A DNA stretch of 10,277 nucleotides from Vicinamibacteria bacterium (lineage in GTDB: Bacteria; Acidobacteriota; Vicinamibacteria; Vicinamibacterales; 2-12-FULL-66-21): positions 1 through 10,277 of the forward strand of contig JAICSD010000122.1 of the NCBI GenBank assembly GCA_025937075.1, in the 5' to 3' direction. The position numbers were made by a program, and so were the translations under genes. The notes under the pieces are model-generated. The model did no database searches, was not told where the DNA came from, and saw nothing but the letters and a program-made list of their open reading frames with translations. Positions 1 through 7,416 of this stretch are shown here, piece after piece; positions within the stretch are counted from its first letter, which is position 1; every line of letters starts with the position of its first letter.

Positions 1-242
1 AGGATCCAGCCGCGCTGCGGCTCGACGGGTCCGCCAATCCAGAGCGGCAGGTCGTTGCCTGCCTGGATCGGCGGCTCGAGCCGCACCATGTCGGTGGCCG
101 GCATGTCGGTGCGGCGGTTCAGCACGAGTCCGAACGCGCCGTCCACCGAATAGTCGCAGAGAAGGACGACGGTCCTCACGAAATTGGGATCGAGCAGCTG
201 CGGCATCGACAGCAGCAGCGCAGGGCGGAAGGAATCCGACAT
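1..242 (-). CDS. YqgE/AlgH family protein (partial, C-terminus outside window)
   Basis: About 80 N-terminal codons are visible; the family is usually about 185 residues, so the 3' part lies beyond the left edge. The visible protein starts MSDSFRPALLLSMPQLLDPN and continues with TVVLLCDYS, GAFGLVLNRR and LWIGGPV. These are the hallmark blocks of the YqgE/AlgH (DUF179/UPF0301) family: an early 'L(L/I)S-P-(L/M)-D-F--(V)' block, then 'G-GLVLN' and 'GGPV'. The ATG start is supported by GGAG at 249-252, six bases upstream, and by a 12-base gap after the udgX stop. The family is widespread and conserved, but its biochemical role is not established; AlgH was first named as a regulator of alginate synthesis. 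It is the last visible member of the minus-strand run queG-udgX-yqgE. Family assignment is confident; function is unknown. Confidence 0.9.
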   Translation of the reverse strand, partial: MSDSFRPALLLSMPQLLDPNFVRTVVLLCDYSVDGAFGLVLNRRTDMPATDMVRLEPPIQAGNDLPLWIGGPVEPQRGWI

Positions 243-254
243 CGGCGACTCCGG

Positions 255-956
255 TTATTCCAGCTCAGCGGCGACGCGTTTCAAATCCATCACGAACCGC
301 CGCATTTCCTCGCGCCGGCTCTCGTCATCGGGTGCGCGAAGAATCGACGACGGATGCACGGTCGCGGTCACGCGCGGCGCGAGCGATGAGGGGACGAATG
401 TCCCGCGCTGCTGCGACACCTTGAAGGCGCGGCCAAGCAGCGCCTGCGCGGCCGTTGCGCCGAGGCAGACGAGCACGCGCGGCTTCACCAGCAGGATCTC
501 GGTCTCGAGCCAGGGACGGCACGCGGCAATCTCCGCGCCGTTCGGCTTCGCGTGGATCCGCCGCTTGCCGCGCGGCTCCCATTTGAAGTGTTTCACCACG
601 TTGGTCACGTACACAAGCCGGCGATCGATCCCCGCTTCCTCGAGCGCACGATCGAGCAGTTTGCCCGCGGGACCGACGAACGGCTGGCCGGCTACGTCCT
701 CGGCGTCGCCAGGCTGCTCGCCCACCATCATGATCTGCGCCTTGCGCGGCCCCTCGCCGAACACGGTCTGCGTCCCGCGCTTGAACAAATCGCACGCCTT
801 GCAGTCGCGCGCGGCGCTGCGCACCGTGTCGATCGTCGGCTTCTCTGGGATGAGGTCCGAGACGGGAGGACCCTCGCCGCCGGCGTCAGCGGTGGGCCGC
901 GGCGCCTTGCGCTGGGCAGGCGGTGCTTTGCGCGACCGATCGCTGCGGTCAGGCAC
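255..956 (-). CDS. udgX: UdgX-type uracil-DNA glycosylase (uracil-DNA crosslinking), Fe-S
   Basis: This is a 233-residue protein of the family 4/5-like uracil-DNA glycosylase superfamily, UdgX branch. Seen: motif 1 GEQPGDAED at residues 79-87, then PFVGPAGKLLDRAL; the UdgX-specific loop KRRIH at 131-135; HPSSILR from 201. CxxC at 52-55 with C146 and C164 are candidate [4Fe-4S] ligands. In characterised mycobacterial UdgX, the loop His attacks the sugar after uracil excision and leaves the enzyme covalently bound to the abasic site; H135 is its counterpart here. I chose the GTG at 956 because GGAG (964-967) sits seven bases upstream and because GTGCCTGA overlaps the queG stop by eight bases, which suggests translational coupling. 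An upstream ATG at 1052 would add a low-complexity Arg/Ser stretch that is simply queG read in another frame. Residues 1-35 form a basic, Pro/Arg-rich, probably disordered tail. It could be annotated simply as 'uracil-DNA glycosylase'; the KRRIH loop argues for UdgX. Confidence 0.93.
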   Translation of the reverse strand: MPDRSDRSRKAPPAQRKAPRPTADAGGEGPPVSDLIPEKPTIDTVRSAARDCKACDLFKRGTQTVFGEGPRKAQIMMVGEQPGDAEDVAGQPFVGPAGKLLDRALEEAGIDRRLVYVTNVVKHFKWEPRGKRRIHAKPNGAEIAACRPWLETEILLVKPRVLVCLGATAAQALLGRAFKVSQQRGTFVPSSLAPRVTATVHPSSILRAPDDESRREEMRRFVMDLKRVAAELE

Positions 957-1986
957 GGCGCTGCTCCAGGGCCCATGCGACGTGCTCCTCGACGAGTGGC
1001 TCCGCGCACGACGCTTCGTCCACCTCTTCCAGCGCGGCGAGCGTCTCCTCATCGCGAGTTGCTCCCGCGCAGACGGCGAGGTTCCGCCGCAGCCGCTTCA
1101 CCCCGGCACGCGACATGGCGCTGCCCTTCAGCGACGCGCGGAGGACTGCATCTGGCGTTCGCCAGAGCGCTGCCAGCGTAGGCGCATCGAACGTCGTCCG
1201 CGGCAGCCAGGGTTCGTCAGCCGTGACGGACGCGTGATGGTTCCATGGGCAGACTTCCTGGCAGATGTCGCACCCGTAGGCATGTGCGCCGAGGGCGCTG
1301 CGCTGGGCGACCGGGATGGATCCCTTCAACTCGATCGTCAGATAGGACAGGCACCGCGTCGCATCGAGCACGTACGGCTCGGTCAGCGCGCCGGTTGGAC
1401 ACGCATCGAGGCAGAGCGAACAACTGCCGCACTGATCGAGCGCGGGCGTATCCGGCGCGAGCGGCAGGCTGCAGATGATCTCCGAGAGAAACAGCCACGA
1501 TCCACGGTCCGCGTTGATGAGGCAGGTGTTACGGCCAATCCAGCCTAGGCCTGCATGCTGCGCGTAGACACGTTCCTGGACGGGCCCGGTGTCCACGTAC
1601 GCACGCGTCTCGAGATCGGGACCGCAGCGTTCGCGCATCCAGTCGACGAGCGTCTGCATGCGGCGGCCGATGACGTGGTGGTAGTCGTCGCCCCACGCGT
1701 AGCGCGCCAGCTGCGCATGGGTATCGTCCCAGCACGCCGTCGAATACGGCCGATCGGTGTTGTAGACGGTCCCGAGCACGACGACGGAGCGCGCTGAGGG
1801 CATCACGGCGCGAACGTCGGCGCGGCGATCGGCCGAGCGGTGCAGGTAGCCCATCTCGCCTGCGTACCCGCGGTCGAGCCACTCGCGAAACGCCGTTAGC
1901 TCGGGATGCGAGGTCGCAGGAGCGATGCCACAGAGGTCGAATCCCAGCTCGGCCGCCCGTTGCTTCACGTCCTCCGAGGTCACCAT
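949..1986 (-). CDS. queG: Epoxyqueuosine reductase QueG
   Basis: This 345-residue cobalamin-dependent iron-sulfur enzyme catalyses the last step of queuosine synthesis, reducing epoxyqueuosine to queuosine at the tRNA wobble position (tRNAs with GUN anticodons). Seen: N-terminal LGFDLCGIAP and the YVDTGPVQERVYA block (131-143), whose D132 matches the proposed catalytic acid of QueG; GLGWIGRNTCLI; ferredoxin-like cluster motif CGSCSLCLDACP (C186, C189, C192, C196); C212; and CDICQEVCPWN (C239, C242, C246). The C-terminus (about 297-340) looks like one HEAT-like repeat. Length is slightly below the common 350-390. The ATG is preceded by AGGA at 1993-1996 with six bases of spacing. Its end overlaps udgX by eight bases. 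No other queuosine gene lies in the window, so it is separated from the rest of its pathway here. The assignment is firm. Confidence 0.96.
   Translation of the reverse strand: MVTSEDVKQRAAELGFDLCGIAPATSHPELTAFREWLDRGYAGEMGYLHRSADRRADVRAVMPSARSVVVLGTVYNTDRPYSTACWDDTHAQLARYAWGDDYHHVIGRRMQTLVDWMRERCGPDLETRAYVDTGPVQERVYAQHAGLGWIGRNTCLINADRGSWLFLSEIICSLPLAPDTPALDQCGSCSLCLDACPTGALTEPYVLDATRCLSYLTIELKGSIPVAQRSALGAHAYGCDICQEVCPWNHHASVTADEPWLPRTTFDAPTLAALWRTPDAVLRASLKGSAMSRAGVKRLRRNLAVCAGATRDEETLAALEEVDEASCAEPLVEEHVAWALEQRRA
964..967 (-). promoter_or_regulatory. Ribosome binding site for udgX, inside queG
   Basis: GGAG on the minus strand lies seven bases before the GTG at 956 and inside the last codons of queG. 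It decides the start in favour of this GTG over the upstream in-frame ATG at 1052, which would overlap queG by about 100 bases. Confidence 0.6.
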
Positions 1987-2002
1987 GTCGCATCCTAGAA
2001 CA

Positions 2003-2057
2003 GGGGTCTGACCCCAGAGTGCCAGGGTACGGGGTCAGACCCCGCCGGGTCAGACCC
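2003..2057. repeat. Palindromic GGGTC-N-GACCC repeat cluster with 13-bp hairpin
   Basis: Three copies of a near-palindrome sit between acnA and queG: GGGGTCTGACCCC at 2003-2015, GGGGTCAGACCCC at 2031-2043, and GGGTCAGACCC at 2047-2057. The first two are exact reverse complements over 13 bases and could fold into a 13-bp stem with a 15-base loop. The third overlaps the end of acnA: the acnA stop codon (2050-2052) lies inside it. No run of T follows on the minus strand, so it does not look like a standard intrinsic terminator. The base of the hairpin lies about seven bases upstream of the queG AGGA site and might affect queG translation or mRNA processing. I infer a REP-like dispersed element; no transposase gene is present here. 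Confidence 0.75.
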
Positions 2058-4824
2058 TGCCAACCAGCTGGCGCAGCACGTACGGCAAAATCCCGCCGTT
2101 GCGGTAGGCGACCAGTTCCTCCGGCGTGTCGATGCGCGCGACCGCCGTGAATTCCTTGACGGCACCATCCGCGCCCGTCGCCCGCACCGTGACGTCGCCC
2201 ACCGGCTTCAAGGAGTCGCCGATGCCGATGACGTCGTACACTTCGCGCCCTGTCAGCTTCAGCGACGCCGCCGTCTGCCCTTCCTTGAACTGCAGCGGCA
2301 GCACGCCCATGTTGACGAGATTGCTCCGGTGAATGCGCTCGAAGCTCTCCGCCAGCACCGCCGTCACGCCGAGCAGCAGCGTGCCTTTCGCGGCCCAGTC
2401 GCGCGAGGACCCGGAGCCGTACTCCTTGCCCGCAATCACGATCAGCGGCACGCCGGCCTCACGGTACCGCACGGACGCGTCGTAAATGGTGAGCACCTCA
2501 TCGGACGGCAGCAGCGTCGTCCACCCGCCCTCCGTGCCCGGCGCGAGCTGATTACGGAGGCGGATGTTCGCGAACGTGCCGCGCACCATCACCTCGTGAT
2601 TGCCGCGCCGCGCGCCGTACGAGTTGAAGTCGTGCACCTGCACGCCATTCGCGATCAGATATTTTCCCGCCGGGCTGTCGGCGGGAATCGAGCCGGCAGG
2701 AGAAATGTGATCCGTGGTGACGCTGTCGCCGAGGACCGCGAGCACGCGTGCACCTCGAATGTCGGTCGGCGCCGTCGGCTGCAGCGTCACGCCGTCGAAG
2801 AACGGCGGATTGCGGATGTAGGTGGAGTCCTCCGACCATTCGAACCGCTCACCCTCGGGCACAGGCAGGGTACGCCAGCGCGCATCGCCTTCGAAAACGT
2901 CCGCGTACTTCTCGCGGAACATGTCCTTTCTCACGGACCGAAGCATCGTTTCCTGGATCTCGCGTTCGCTCGGCCAGAGGTCCCGCAGGAACACGGGCGT
3001 GCCGGTCGCGTCGGCTCCCAGCGGCTCGCTCGTGAGATCCACCTGCATACGTCCCGCGAGCGCATACGCGACCACGAGGGGCGGGGACGCCAGGTAGTTC
3101 GCGCGCACCTGCGATTGAATCCGCCCCTCGAAGTTGCGATTGCCCGACAGCACGGAGGCGACGACGAGGTTCTTCTCCTTGACCATCGACGACACCGGCT
3201 CGGGCAGCGGACCGCTGTTGCCGATGCACGTGGTGCAGCCGTAGCCGACGAGGTTGAACCCGAGCTCCGCCAGGTACTCGAGCAGCCCTGCCGCGCGGAG
3301 GTATTCGGTTACGACCATCGAGCCAGGCGCCAGGCTGGTCTTTACCCATGGCGCCACTCTCAATCCCTTCTTCACGGCGTTGCGCGCCAGAAGCCCTGCA
3401 CCAATCATGACGCTCGGGTTGGACGTGTTCGTGCAGCTCGTGATGGCCGCCACCACGATGGCTCCGTGATCGAGACGCTCCATACCCGGGACCGCCGCCT
3501 GAACGGGTGCGGCAACCGCGGCGGCGGCAGCGCCCGTTTGCGTCTTCGTATTCCCGGGCGCGCTCGTCTCCCCGGGCTTCGGCGGTGCCGGGGTCTTCGA
3601 CTTGCGTTCCGCGAGCATCACCTCCAGCGCCTGCTGGAACTTCAACTTGGCCTGATTCAGCGACACGCGATCCTGCGGGCGCTTCGGCCCGGCGAGGCTC
3701 GGCTCGACGGTCGAGAGATCGAGATCGATCGACTGCGAATACACGGGATCCGGCGTCCCCGCCGTCCGGAACAGCCCCTGCTCCTTGGCGTACGCTTCGA
3801 CGAGCCGCACGCGCGCATCGTCGCGCGCGGTGAGCCGGAGGTAATCGAGGGTCATGTCATCGATCGGGCAGATCGCGATCGTCGCGCCGTACTCGGGCGA
3901 CATGTTCCCCAGCGTCGCGCGGTCGGCAATCGTGAGGAACTCGAGGCCAGGTCCGTAGAACTCGACGAACTTGCCGACGACCCCCAGCTTGCGCAGCCGT
4001 TCGGTGATCGTGAGCACGAGATCGGTCGCCGTCGCTCCTTCGGGCAGGCGATTCGTGAGCCTGAATCCGACGACCTCCGGAATCAGCATCGAGATTGGCT
4101 GGCCGAGCATCGCCGCTTCGGCTTCGATGCCGCCGACGCCCCAGCCCACCACCCCCAGCCCGTTGACCATCGGCGTGTGCGAATCGGTCCCGACGAGCGT
4201 GTCGGGATACGCGTGGCGATCGCCGTTGCTCTGCTCGCTGAACACCACGCGCGCCAGATACTCGAGATTCACCTGGTGCACGATGCCGGTATCCGGCGGA
4301 ACGACGCGGAAGTTCTGGAAGGCCGTCTGTCCCCAGCGAAGGAACGTGTAGCGCTCCTTGTTCCGCGAGAACTCGAGCTGCGCGTTGAGCTCGAACGCAT
4401 TGCGCTCCGCGAAGTGGTCGACCTGCACGGAGTGATCGATGACGAGCTCGACCGGCTGCAGCGGATTCACCCGCTTGGGATCGCCGCCGAGCCTCACGAC
4501 GCCGTCCCGCATCGCCGCGAGGTCGACGACCGCGGGCACGCCCGTGAAGTCCTGCAGCAGGACGCGGGCTGGCATGAAGGCGATTTCCTTCTGCGTCTTC
4601 GAGGTGACGTCCCACTGCGCGAGCGTCTGGATATCGTCGCGATCGACGAAGCGTCCGTCTTCGCGCCGCAGCAGATTTTCCAGCAGGATCTTCAGCGAGT
4701 ACGGCAGGCGCGCCAACCCGCTGAAACCTGCGTGTTCGAGGGCGGGCAGGCTGAAGATCGTGTACGTGTCGCCGCCAACCTGCAGCGCGCGGCGTGTCTG
4801 GAACGAATTCTGCGAGGCCATCAT
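2050..4824 (-). CDS. acnA: Aconitate hydratase AcnA
   Basis: This 924-residue AcnA/IRP1-type aconitase interconverts citrate and isocitrate in the TCA cycle through a [4Fe-4S] cluster. Cluster ligands are visible at C464 (SCTNTSN) and C530/C533 (GCTTCIGN). Other family blocks are [16 protein letters not shown] (210-225), [12 protein letters not shown] (375-386), [14 protein letters not shown] (699-712) and the active-site [13 protein letters not shown] (802-814). E. coli AcnA has about 890 residues; much of the excess is a Pro/Ala/Lys-rich low-complexity linker at about 407-448 just before the first cluster Cys. I chose the first ATG of an ATG-ATG pair: AAGGGA (4832-4837) lies seven bases upstream, and the start is four bases after the transporter stop. 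The frame stays open further upstream with a TTG at 4881, but that stretch is the transporter gene's end read in another frame. The stop codon lies within a palindromic repeat, so the final residues (GRV) may derive from it. Close linkage to an ABC transporter suggests co-transcription. Confidence 0.97.
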   Translation of the reverse strand: MMASQNSFQTRRALQVGGDTYTIFSLPALEHAGFSGLARLPYSLKILLENLLRREDGRFVDRDDIQTLAQWDVTSKTQKEIAFMPARVLLQDFTGVPAVVDLAAMRDGVVRLGGDPKRVNPLQPVELVIDHSVQVDHFAERNAFELNAQLEFSRNKERYTFLRWGQTAFQNFRVVPPDTGIVHQVNLEYLARVVFSEQSNGDRHAYPDTLVGTDSHTPMVNGLGVVGWGVGGIEAEAAMLGQPISMLIPEVVGFRLTNRLPEGATATDLVLTITERLRKLGVVGKFVEFYGPGLEFLTIADRATLGNMSPEYGATIAICPIDDMTLDYLRLTARDDARVRLVEAYAKEQGLFRTAGTPDPVYSQSIDLDLSTVEPSLAGPKRPQDRVSLNQAKLKFQQALEVMLAERKSKTPAPPKPGETSAPGNTKTQTGAAAAAVAAPVQAAVPGMERLDHGAIVVAAITSCTNTSNPSVMIGAGLLARNAVKKGLRVAPWVKTSLAPGSMVVTEYLRAAGLLEYLAELGFNLVGYGCTTCIGNSGPLPEPVSSMVKEKNLVVASVLSGNRNFEGRIQSQVRANYLASPPLVVAYALAGRMQVDLTSEPLGADATGTPVFLRDLWPSEREIQETMLRSVRKDMFREKYADVFEGDARWRTLPVPEGERFEWSEDSTYIRNPPFFDGVTLQPTAPTDIRGARVLAVLGDSVTTDHISPAGSIPADSPAGKYLIANGVQVHDFNSYGARRGNHEVMVRGTFANIRLRNQLAPGTEGGWTTLLPSDEVLTIYDASVRYREAGVPLIVIAGKEYGSGSSRDWAAKGTLLLGVTAVLAESFERIHRSNLVNMGVLPLQFKEGQTAASLKLTGREVYDVIGIGDSLKPVGDVTVRATGADGAVKEFTAVARIDTPEELVAYRNGGILPYVLRQLVGRV

Positions 4825-4828
4825 TGGA

Positions 4829-6379
4829 TCATCCCTTACTCTTGCCGTCGCGTTCAAGCCGCGCGAGGAACGACGCGGCAACTGCCGCGGGATCCTGCCG
4901 CGCCGCGTCGACCGCGTAGTTCATACTGCGCATGTCGTCGATGGAGATGCGTCCGGCGAGGCTGTCCAGTGCTGCGCGCACGGCCGGATAGCGCAGCAGC
5001 GTTGCCGCGCGAGCCACGGGAGCCGCGTCGTACGGCGGAAAATACTGCCGGTTGTCGCGAAGCATCTGCAGGCCGTACGCCGCGATGAGACCGCTCGTGG
5101 CGTCGCCGGCAATCAGGTCCACCTGATGCTCGGCCAAGGCGCGGTAGATGAGCGAGAGATCCATGGCGCGCGGCGGCGCGGCGAACCGGAGTCCGTACAC
5201 GCGCGCGAGCCCCGGGTAACCGTCCGCGCGCTGCAGGAATTCGTATCCAAAGCCGGCACGCCAGCCCGGTGAAACCGCGGCCGCATCCTCGATCGTCTCC
5301 AGTTCGTATTTCCTCGCGTCATCGCCGCGAACGAGGATGGCGAACGTGTTGCCGAATCCAAGCGGCTGCAAGAGCGTCAGCCCGATCTCCGCGTAACGCT
5401 GACGCACCCGCGCGAGCACGCGAGCAGGATCCGTGTCGACCGGGTCCTTGAACACAGCCGTATCGGCAGTGCCCGTGTACTCGACGTACACGTCGATGTC
5501 GCCGGAGCGCAGCGCACGATCGCAGATGAAGGTGCCGCCGAGGTTCAGGCGGCGTTCGACCGTCACGTTCGCGTCGCGCTCGAGCGTCTGCGCGACGATC
5601 TCGCCGAGCAGAATCTGCTCTGTGAAATTCTTCGATCCGACACGCACGACGCTGCCGCGCGATCCGGAGTGCGCCGCCGCGCCTGCCGCGAGCAGCGCAA
5701 CGACAGCCGCTGCGATCGCGGCGGCAGGGACCAGACCACGACGCCGTCTACGGCTGCCGAACGCGCGCTCGGCGAGCAGGAGCCCGCCGTCGACAGTGAG
5801 TGCGAGCGCCGCGGCAGGAATCGCTCCCGCGAGGATGACGGCCGGATCGACCATCGAGAGCCCGCGGAAGATGTACTCGCCCAGTCCCCCGGCGCCGACG
5901 GCCGCAGCAATCGTCGCCGTTCCGACGGCGATGACTGCGGCCACACGAACGCCGGCCACGATCGACGGCAGCGCGAGCGGAAGCTGCACACGCCACAGAA
6001 GCTGACGCGAGGTCATCCCCAGCGCCGTTGCCGCCTCGACGACGACCGCGTCGACGCTGCGGATGCCGGCCACCGTCGTCCTGATGATCGGGAGCAGCGC
6101 GTACAGGATCAGCACGACGATGGCAACGCGCGCGCCGAGCCCGCCGACGAACGGCAGCGGCAGCAGGAAGCCGAACATCGCGAGGCTCGGGACCGTCTGC
6201 ACGATGTTGGCGAACCACACGACGGGGGCGCCAGCGCGCGGACGCCGCGCGGCCAGGACGCCGACGGGGATGCCGATCGCGACCGCGACGAGCGTGGACA
6301 GTCCGACGAGAAACACATGCTGCAGCAGCAGCCCGAGGAACTCCCGCTGGTGGGACACGAGGAATGCGAGGACGCTCAC
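4829..6379 (-). CDS. ABC transporter permease fused to substrate-binding domain (OpuF/EgtU-like)
   Basis: This 516-residue two-part protein is the membrane and binding component of an osmoprotectant-class (OpuC/QAT family) importer. Residues 1-208 are a permease with about five or six membrane segments and the ATPase-contacting EAA loop [20 protein letters not shown] (115-134). An Arg-rich stretch at 209-214 and a further membrane segment (about 216-237) follow. Residues 245-516 are an OpuAC-type binding domain with GSKNFTEQ (248-255), [11 protein letters not shown] (294-304), FGYEFLQR (377-384), and a Tyr in FPPYDAAPV of the kind that cages quaternary amines. The GTG start overlaps the ATPase stop as GTGA, a classic coupled arrangement. 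The fusion resembles OpuF (compatible solutes) and EgtU (ergothioneine). Substrate could be glycine betaine, choline, carnitine or ergothioneine; sequence alone does not decide. acnA starts four bases after its stop. Confidence 0.92.
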   Translation of the reverse strand: MSVLAFLVSHQREFLGLLLQHVFLVGLSTLVAVAIGIPVGVLAARRPRAGAPVVWFANIVQTVPSLAMFGFLLPLPFVGGLGARVAIVVLILYALLPIIRTTVAGIRSVDAVVVEAATALGMTSRQLLWRVQLPLALPSIVAGVRVAAVIAVGTATIAAAVGAGGLGEYIFRGLSMVDPAVILAGAIPAAALALTVDGGLLLAERAFGSRRRRRGLVPAAAIAAAVVALLAAGAAAHSGSRGSVVRVGSKNFTEQILLGEIVAQTLERDANVTVERRLNLGGTFICDRALRSGDIDVYVEYTGTADTAVFKDPVDTDPARVLARVRQRYAEIGLTLLQPLGFGNTFAILVRGDDARKYELETIEDAAAVSPGWRAGFGYEFLQRADGYPGLARVYGLRFAAPPRAMDLSLIYRALAEHQVDLIAGDATSGLIAAYGLQMLRDNRQYFPPYDAAPVARAATLLRYPAVRAALDSLAGRISIDDMRSMNYAVDAARQDPAAVAASFLARLERDGKSKG

Positions 6380-7131
6380 GTGCGCAGTCCGGCGACGGCA
6401 TCGAGCAGCGGCTCGAGGAGGGGACGCACCCGAGCATCCGTCGATCGTGCGAGCTGCTGCGGCGTGTCGAGCTGCGCGATGCGGCCGTCCGCCAGCACGC
6501 CCACCCGGGTCGCCAGCGCAAATGCCTCGCTCATGTCGTGCGTCACGATCAGCACCGTCTTGCGGACCGTCGTCTGGATTCGGCGGAACTCGCGATGCAG
6601 CTCCGCGCGGGTGACGGGATCGAGCGCGCCGAAGGGCTCATCCATCAGGAGGAATGGCGGATCCGCGGCGAGCGCCCGGGCGACGCCGACACGCTGCCGC
6701 TGCCCGCCGGAAAGCTCGTCCGGCCAGCGGTCGTTGTATACGGCGGGATCGAGGCCGACGAGCCGCAGCACGTCATCCACGCGCGATGCCGTCCGGGCGG
6801 CATCCCAGCCCAGCAGCCCCGGCACGGTCGCGACGTTCGCTGCGACGGTGAGATGGGGAAACAAGCCGACTTCCTGGAGCACGTAGCCGATGCGGCGCCG
6901 CAGGAGGAACGGATCCCAGTCACGGGTGTTTCGTCCTTCCACGATCACGGCGCCGGAATCGGGACGAAGCAGACCGTTGATCAACTTGAGCAACGTGCTC
7001 TTCCCGGCACCGCTGCGTCCGACGAGCGCGATGATCTCCCCGGCAGAGACCGCCAACGTGATGCCGCGCAGCACTTCCCCTGCCGCACCGCGCGTGACGC
7101 GCACGTTGTCGAACAGAATCGCGTCGCTCAC
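6376..7131 (-). CDS. ABC transporter ATP-binding protein (osmoprotectant/QAT family)
   Basis: This 251-residue ATPase powers the fused permease/binding protein encoded directly downstream. Walker A is GRSGAGKST (38-46), the Q-loop Q86 lies in YVLQEVGLFPHLTV, the signature is LSGGQRQR (140-147), Walker B LLMDEPFGALDP runs from 161, and the switch His is H198 in VTHDMSEA. There is no C-terminal CBS pair, unlike OpuAA/ProV, so the osmotic or ionic sensing linked to CBS domains in those proteins is absent here. I start at the GTG at 7131, giving VSDAILFDNVRV, where the ATPase fold begins at once. No clear Shine-Dalgarno precedes it, and a TTG at 7203 is the only longer choice; that extension looks like the intergenic region and would run into the divergent gene's leader. 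It is the first gene of the minus-strand run. Confidence 0.93.
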   Translation of the reverse strand: MSDAILFDNVRVTRGAAGEVLRGITLAVSAGEIIALVGRSGAGKSTLLKLINGLLRPDSGAVIVEGRNTRDWDPFLLRRRIGYVLQEVGLFPHLTVAANVATVPGLLGWDAARTASRVDDVLRLVGLDPAVYNDRWPDELSGGQRQRVGVARALAADPPFLLMDEPFGALDPVTRAELHREFRRIQTTVRKTVLIVTHDMSEAFALATRVGVLADGRIAQLDTPQQLARSTDARVRPLLEPLLDAVAGLRT

Positions 7132-7217
7132 CAGCGCGACTGTATCGCAGCGGTACGGGCTTTGCCAGTTATCGGGTTCGGAGTTCGCGAACCTGTGAAC
7201 CAAGTGGAGGCATCACA
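7132..7217. promoter_or_regulatory. Divergent intergenic region with a 10-bp palindrome
   Basis: These 86 bases separate the minus-strand transporter/acnA run from the plus-strand small-protein/phosphoesterase pair and must hold the promoters for both if none lies further out. I could not identify convincing -35/-10 pairs on either strand; weak AT-richer spots are TTATC near 7169-7173 and TGTATC at 7141-7146. The perfect palindrome GTTCGCGAAC at 7183-7192 is a candidate operator between the two start sites. Its role as an operator is inference. Confidence 0.35.
7206..7210 (+). promoter_or_regulatory. Strong ribosome binding site for the 65-residue ORF
   Basis: GGAGG lies seven bases before the ATG at 7218. 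It is among the best Shine-Dalgarno matches in the window and is the main support for the short ORF being translated. Confidence 0.7.
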
Positions 7218-7415
7218 ATGACCGATCCGAACGTGCCAAATCGTGCGTCCAATATGGAGAAGGCAGAAGGAGATCGCGAGACGGTCACGAACACCGAGAC
7301 CGAGCGGCGCTCCGAGTGGGGCGAGGGAACATCGGAGGGCGGCGGAGTCACGAGTCCGCCGCTCGCGGAGAAGGACGAGACGCAGGACGACTCGTCGCTG
7401 AACACCAAGATCTGA
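7218..7415 (+). CDS. Small acidic hypothetical protein, 65 residues
   Basis: I do not recognise a family. The protein begins MTDPNVPNRASNMEKAEGDR and ends in DDSSLNTKI. It has 15 Asp/Glu against 7 Lys/Arg, is rich in Thr/Ser/Gly, has no hydrophobic stretch long enough for a membrane segment or signal peptide, and has no Cys. It is therefore probably a soluble, intrinsically disordered cytoplasmic protein. Translation is supported by GGAGG seven bases upstream, by ATG usage, and by its position one base before the metallophosphoesterase start, which implies co-transcription and likely translational coupling. It could act as a leader or partner of the phosphoesterase, or be an independent stress protein. 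It is real with fair confidence; function is unknown. Confidence 0.7.
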   Translation: MTDPNVPNRASNMEKAEGDRETVTNTETERRSEWGEGTSEGGGVTSPPLAEKDETQDDSSLNTKI

Positions 7416-7416
7416 C

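Noticed and set aside
957..1052. N-terminal extension of UdgX to the ATG at 1052
   Set aside because: The added 32 residues are an Arg/Ser-rich translation of queG in another frame; the GTG at 956 has its own GGAG and fits a coupled start.
184..1548. 454-codon plus-strand frame opposite udgX and queG
   Set aside because: Low-complexity Ser/Arg/Ala sequence without motifs; both opposite-strand genes have diagnostic catalytic and cluster motifs.
2003..2043. acnA-queG hairpin as an intrinsic terminator
   Set aside because: The stem is strong but no U-tract follows in the direction of transcription; it fits a dispersed palindromic repeat better.
2329..5088. 919-codon open frame on the plus strand opposite acnA
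   Set aside because: It is Arg/His/Ala-rich with no family motifs and lies exactly antisense to a clear aconitase; long antisense frames are expected at this GC content.
7132..7203. ATPase start at the TTG at 7203
   Set aside because: The extra 24 residues have no similarity to ABC ATPases and would occupy nearly the whole divergent intergenic region.
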